Shown in pieces: positions 61,542-64,000 of a DNA stretch of 64,000 bases. The notes beneath the pieces are model-generated. The model did not search any database. It had not been told where the DNA came from and was given only the letters and a program-made list of their open reading frames with translations. Source of the stretch: Pristimantibacillus sp052113225 (GTDB lineage: Bacteria; Bacillota; Bacilli; Paenibacillales; Paenibacillaceae); NCBI RefSeq assembly GCF_052113225.1, contig NZ_JBFRCT010000012.1, positions 124,001-188,000 on the forward strand, read 5' to 3'. The translations under genes were made by a program, and so were the position numbers. Numbering within the stretch: position 1 is the stretch's first letter; every line of letters starts with the position of its first letter.

Positions 61542-62105
61542 TTAACGGACTCTGAAGCCTTCGAATCGTGTACCAGTACCAGAAAAAATAAAGCCGTCAG
61601 CAGTTACTCTAATAACAACTTGAACGGTATCCCCTTTACTAAGTTTGACTACACCTGTTGTGAGCACAATCCCACTTCCTGAGCTTAACGTTTCTATAAC
61701 AGGGATCTGTACTTCATCGTTAACTAATATAACAAGAGTTACTGTCACAGGAGTTACTGGTTCAGTACCGTAGTTGACAGTTGCAGAGAAGTTATAAATT
61801 CCTTTTTGTTTGGCAGTGAAAGTTGATGTCGCTGGATTGTACTCATTTCCTAAGTCAAATACCTCTTGGCTATAGATAACCTGTGGTACAGTGGTGGAGA
61901 TGATGGTTTGAAATTGGTTGGAGACTGCTCGGAAAGCAGATTTTCGAAAACTTCTAGTTTTTTTATACGTGGATCTTTTTTTGCGGTAGAGACTTGTTGA
62001 TGCACGTTTGACACCTTTTGCCTTGATGGTGTTAGCTACAATGTTCTTCGACTTGCTTTTGACATTACTCTTGCTAATCTTTTTTATAGTCTTTTTTATA
62101 GTCAT
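61542..62105 (-). CDS. C1q/BclA-C-terminus-like protein with polycationic N-terminal tail
   Basis: A 187-aa protein. The first ~59 residues hold about 22 Lys/Arg (MTIKKTIKKISKSNVKSKSK and on). The rest is a C1q/TNF-like jelly roll as at the C terminus of exosporium BclA: VFDLGNEYNPATSTFTAKQK, GIYNFSATVNYG, VVKLSKGDTVQVVIRV and a final FSGTGTRFEGFRVR. It has no collagen region, signal peptide or membrane helix. ATG 62105 has GGGG 7 bases upstream. Two broken copies follow downstream. A spore or cell surface role is inferred from the fold and the shared tail type. Confidence 0.82.
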   Translation of the reverse strand: MTIKKTIKKISKSNVKSKSKNIVANTIKAKGVKRASTSLYRKKRSTYKKTRSFRKSAFRAVSNQFQTIISTTVPQVIYSQEVFDLGNEYNPATSTFTAKQKGIYNFSATVNYGTEPVTPVTVTLVILVNDEVQIPVIETLSSGSGIVLTTGVVKLSKGDTVQVVIRVTADGFIFSGTGTRFEGFRVR

Positions 62106-62136
62106 CACATAACCCCATTTCATTCAGCTTCATGGT

Positions 62137-62145
62137 TATTATATG
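62137..62145 (-). promoter_or_regulatory. Possible sigma-K -10 box of the BclA-like gene
   Basis: On the minus strand CATATAATA matches the mother-cell sigma-K pattern CATAnnnTA and lies 32 bases before the ATG, a fitting distance. A second match, CATAGACTA, lies further upstream at about 62191. The expected AC at -35 was not found for either, so this is weak. Confidence 0.3.
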
Positions 62146-62299
62146 AAAGAGAACATTTCATAGAGACGGCGATAGCGGGTAGTCTATGAAATAGGCAGTT
62201 AATGGCATCACGATCGAAGTGTAGGGTGGAGTTTGAAAGAGATCGCTTTTGGATATACTGATTGGTACTAGGGAAGTTCGTGTTTTGGAATAAAAGAGG

Positions 62300-62328
62300 T
62301 TGAAAAAAGTTGTACGCTGTGTTAAAAT
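62300..62328 (+). promoter_or_regulatory. rplS promoter
   Basis: TTGAAA (62300-62305) and TAAAAT (62323-62328) with a 17-bp spacer. It would start the transcript near 62335, leaving a leader of about 100 bases before rplS. Confidence 0.7.
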
Positions 62329-62361
62329 TTCAAATGTTGTACGTATTAATCGGACGGTCCG

Positions 62362-62415
62362 CTAATAGTGATGACGCTGTTCACTAGGAACAGTAAGAGC
62401 TGTTAAGAACGTCTA
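62362..62415 (+). promoter_or_regulatory. Structured leader of rplS, possible L19 autoregulatory element
   Basis: GACG (62373-62376) can pair with CGTC (62410-62413), enclosing a CTGTTC-ACTAG-GAACAG hairpin and an AGAGCTGTTAAG strand. A conserved leader RNA is known before rplS in Firmicutes, where L19 is thought to repress its own synthesis. The assignment rests on position and fold only. Confidence 0.45.
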
Positions 62416-62437
62416 TGGTGGAAGGAGTGAAACAAAG

Positions 62438-62779
62438 ATGAATCTTTTACAAACGATTGCACAAGAACAGCTTCGTCAAGATCTTCCTAATTTTCGTCCA
62501 GGTGACACGTTGAAAGTACACGTTAAAGTTATCGAGGGCTCGCGTGAGCGGATTCAGTTGTTCGAAGGCGTTGTAATTAAACGTCGCGGCGGCGGAATCA
62601 GCGAAACGTTTACGGTTCGTAAAATCTCGTACGGTGTTGGTGTGGAAAGAACTTTCCCACTGCATTCGCCTAAACTCGAGAAAATCGAAGTGGCTCGTCG
62701 CGGTAAAGTACGTCGCGCGAAACTGTACTACCTTCGCGAACTGCGCGGTAAAGCTGCAAGAATTAAAGAAATTCGTTAA
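62438..62779 (+). CDS. rplS: 50S ribosomal protein L19
   Basis: A 113-aa protein of normal length: FRPGDTLKVHVKVIEGSRERIQLFEGVVIKRRGGG and FTVRKISYGVGVERTFPLHSP, ending with the basic KVRRAKLYYLRELRGKAARIKE. It sits at the subunit interface. GGAAGGAG lies 10 bases before the ATG. Own promoter and terminator. Confidence 0.97.
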   Translation: MNLLQTIAQEQLRQDLPNFRPGDTLKVHVKVIEGSRERIQLFEGVVIKRRGGGISETFTVRKISYGVGVERTFPLHSPKLEKIEVARRGKVRRAKLYYLRELRGKAARIKEIR

Positions 62780-62793
62780 GATCAAACGACAAG

Positions 62794-62823
62794 AGGGGCT
62801 TGCTCAAACAAGCTCCTTTTCGT
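62794..62823 (+). terminator. Terminator of rplS
   Basis: GGGGCTTG pairs with CAAGCTCC (one G-U) around CTCAAA and is followed by TTTTCGTTATTTT. Confidence 0.8.
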
Positions 62824-62884
62824 TATTTTGGCATGACTTGCTATGTACGAATAGGGACACTATAGATAGAAAGAAGGCGTACTG

Positions 62885-63562
62885 GTGAATTCACAACAGC
62901 ATAATGAAGACTCGAATCAGCAATCGGAAGTAATCGATGGAACTGTACTGAATACATCAGGACCGACTGACGCAAAAAAGGGCGGACGTGCCTACAAGGA
63001 AATTGTAGACTGGATTAAGGCGCTCGCTATTGCGGTTATTCTTGTGTTTATTATCCGTACGTTTCTGTTCTCGCCTTTTATTGTGGAAGGACCATCTATG
63101 GAGCCTAACTTCTATACGGGTGAACGCCTCATCGTGAATAAACTCATATTCAAATTGCGCGAACCTCATCATGGAGAAGTTGTTGTCTTCCATGTGCCGG
63201 ATCAAGGCAGAGACTTCATTAAACGGGTCATCGGTGTACCTGGTGATACGCTTAAGGTAGTTGGAGACGATGTCTTCGTCAATGATCAGAAGGTTGATGA
63301 GCCTTACATTAAAGAAGCAATTGAAGCTGCACATGCGAGTGGAGAACTCTATAACACAGGACCTGACTTCCCGAATTCAAATGTTTCGGAATCGGTTGTA
63401 CCTGACGGAAAAATCTTCGCTATGGGTGATCATCGCGGTAACAGTCAAGACAGCCGTGATATTGGCTTCGTGTCTGAAAAAGAAATTATCGGCAGGGCAG
63501 ATGCTATGTTCTGGCCATTAAATAAAATTAGCATCATTAAGCACTATAAAGTGCACTGGTAA
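62885..63562 (+). CDS. lepB: Type I signal peptidase
   Basis: A 225-aa membrane-anchored Ser/Lys protease. After a polar N terminus one helix follows (ALAIAVILVFIIRTFLF), then the nucleophile in GPSMEPNF, the general-base Lys in RDFIKRVIGVPGD, and MGDHRGNSQDSRDIG. It removes signal peptides outside the membrane. GTG start with AAGAAGG about 6 bases upstream. Its place between rplS and rbgA is the common Bacillales order. Confidence 0.95.
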   Translation: MNSQQHNEDSNQQSEVIDGTVLNTSGPTDAKKGGRAYKEIVDWIKALAIAVILVFIIRTFLFSPFIVEGPSMEPNFYTGERLIVNKLIFKLREPHHGEVVVFHVPDQGRDFIKRVIGVPGDTLKVVGDDVFVNDQKVDEPYIKEAIEAAHASGELYNTGPDFPNSNVSESVVPDGKIFAMGDHRGNSQDSRDIGFVSEKEIIGRADAMFWPLNKISIIKHYKVHW

Positions 63563-63582
63563 TGCTGCAATGAGGTGAGGAA

Positions 63583-64000
63583 ATGACCATTCAATGGTTT
63601 CCCGGTCATATGACCCGGGCAAAACGGCAAATACAAGCGAAGTTAAAACTAATCGATATTGCCATTGAGCTATTGGATGCGCGTGTTCCGCTTTCCAGCC
63701 GTAATCCTATGGTTGATGAGATTTTGAGCGGCAAGCCGCGGCTGATTGTTTTGAATAAGTCGGATCTAGCTGATCCGAAGGTCACAGAGCAATGGATCGA
63801 ATATTTTAAATACGAAGGTCATGAGACGGTAGCAGTCGATTCGTCAACAGGAACGCGTGTTGGAGACATTCCAATGAAGGCGAAGGAAATCCTGAAGGAG
63901 AAAATCGATCGCCAGTTGTCAAAAGGGATGAACCCTCGCGCAATGCGTGGATTGATTGTTGGTATTCCGAATGTTGGTAAATCTACGCTGATTAATCGTT
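63583..64000 (+). CDS. rbgA: Ribosome biogenesis GTPase RbgA (YlqF), 3' end missing
   Basis: The first 139 codons are in the window. It starts MTIQWFPGHMTRAKRQIQAK, followed by IELLDARVPLSSRNP, the G4 motif LNKSDLAD and then the G1 motif GIPNVGKSTLINR: G4 before G1 is the circularly permuted order of the YlqF/YawG family. RbgA is essential for late 50S assembly. GAGGTGAGG lies just before the ATG. The frame runs off the window end. Confidence 0.95.
   Translation, partial: MTIQWFPGHMTRAKRQIQAKLKLIDIAIELLDARVPLSSRNPMVDEILSGKPRLIVLNKSDLADPKVTEQWIEYFKYEGHETVAVDSSTGTRVGDIPMKAKEILKEKIDRQLSKGMNPRAMRGLIVGIPNVGKSTLINR

Noticed and set aside
1..64000. tRNA or rRNA genes, insertion sequences with transposase, replication origin
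   Set aside because: None could be recognised by eye on either strand; the only recombinase sequence is the integrase remnant in the island.

Overview
The window looks like a chromosomal segment of a spore-forming member of the Paenibacillaceae (Paenibacillus/Cohnella-like Firmicutes). The evidence is the gene order rsmD-coaD-ylbJ-ylbL-tmcAL-ylbN-rpmF-fapR-plsX-fabHDG-acpP-fabF-rnc-smc-ftsY-ylxM-ffh-rpsP-khpA-rimM-trmD-rplS-lepB-rbgA, strong GGAGG ribosome binding sites, sporulation protein YlbJ, a FapR operator, and collagen-like and BclA-like surface proteins. Two ambiguous bases (25382 and 44871) suggest a draft assembly, so single frameshifts must be read with caution.

Layout. 1-1288: the two permeases of a carbohydrate ABC importer (the first cut by the window edge). 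1373-3245: a BlaI/M56 peptidase signalling pair with two operator-like palindromes. 3280-5636 (minus): kduI, a DeoR regulator and kduD, for catabolism of pectin-derived uronates. 5.8-8.2 kb: a GNAT acetyltransferase and a membrane-anchored glutamate-synthase-like flavoprotein.

8.4-24.2 kb is a large surface-glycan locus. Gmd, a perosamine-synthase-like aminotransferase and a NeuD/PerB-like acetyltransferase would make GDP-N-acetylperosamine. A mannose-1-phosphate guanylyltransferase and an Rmd-like reductase would supply GDP-mannose and GDP-D-rhamnose. Around them are glycosyltransferases of several folds (GT4-like, GT61-like, GT2-like, GT-D-like), a methyltransferase, and a small collagen-like protein rich in Gly-X-Thr that is a plausible acceptor. 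Four of the glycosyltransferases begin with a very Lys/Arg-rich tail of 30-55 residues. A similar tail is found 40 kb away on a C1q/BclA-C-terminus-like protein (61542-62105), next to two decaying copies of itself. I infer a spore-surface or cell-surface glycoprotein system whose parts share a polycationic targeting tail.

24.3-28.4 kb: a TPP riboswitch with an intrinsic terminator controls a thiamine-pyrimidine ABC importer (ThiY-like lipoprotein, thiamine-binding protein, ThiX, ThiZ) and a translationally coupled TatD-type hydrolase. 28.4-32.1 kb: a glucosaminidase, an L,D-transpeptidase, a membrane protein and a secreted protein with copper-amine-oxidase-type domains.

32117-39202 is an AT-rich island bounded by a perfect 43-bp direct repeat built on a transcription terminator. 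It holds a NACHT-type STAND ATPase (candidate anti-phage protein), a frameshifted CPCC zinc-ribbon gene between 19-bp repeats, remnants of a tyrosine integrase and an ImmA/IrrE peptidase, and a two-gene unit (60-aa membrane protein and 454-aa protein) sharing a Q-x-G-G-x-G-N-x3-I-x-N motif at opposite ends. I read it as an integrated, now degraded defence island.

39.4-64 kb is conserved housekeeping: RNA modification, CoA synthesis, phospholipid and fatty-acid synthesis under FapR, RNase III, SMC, the SRP pathway, ribosomal proteins, tRNA methylation, signal peptidase and ribosome assembly. The only accessory insertion is the BclA-like cluster between trmD and rplS.
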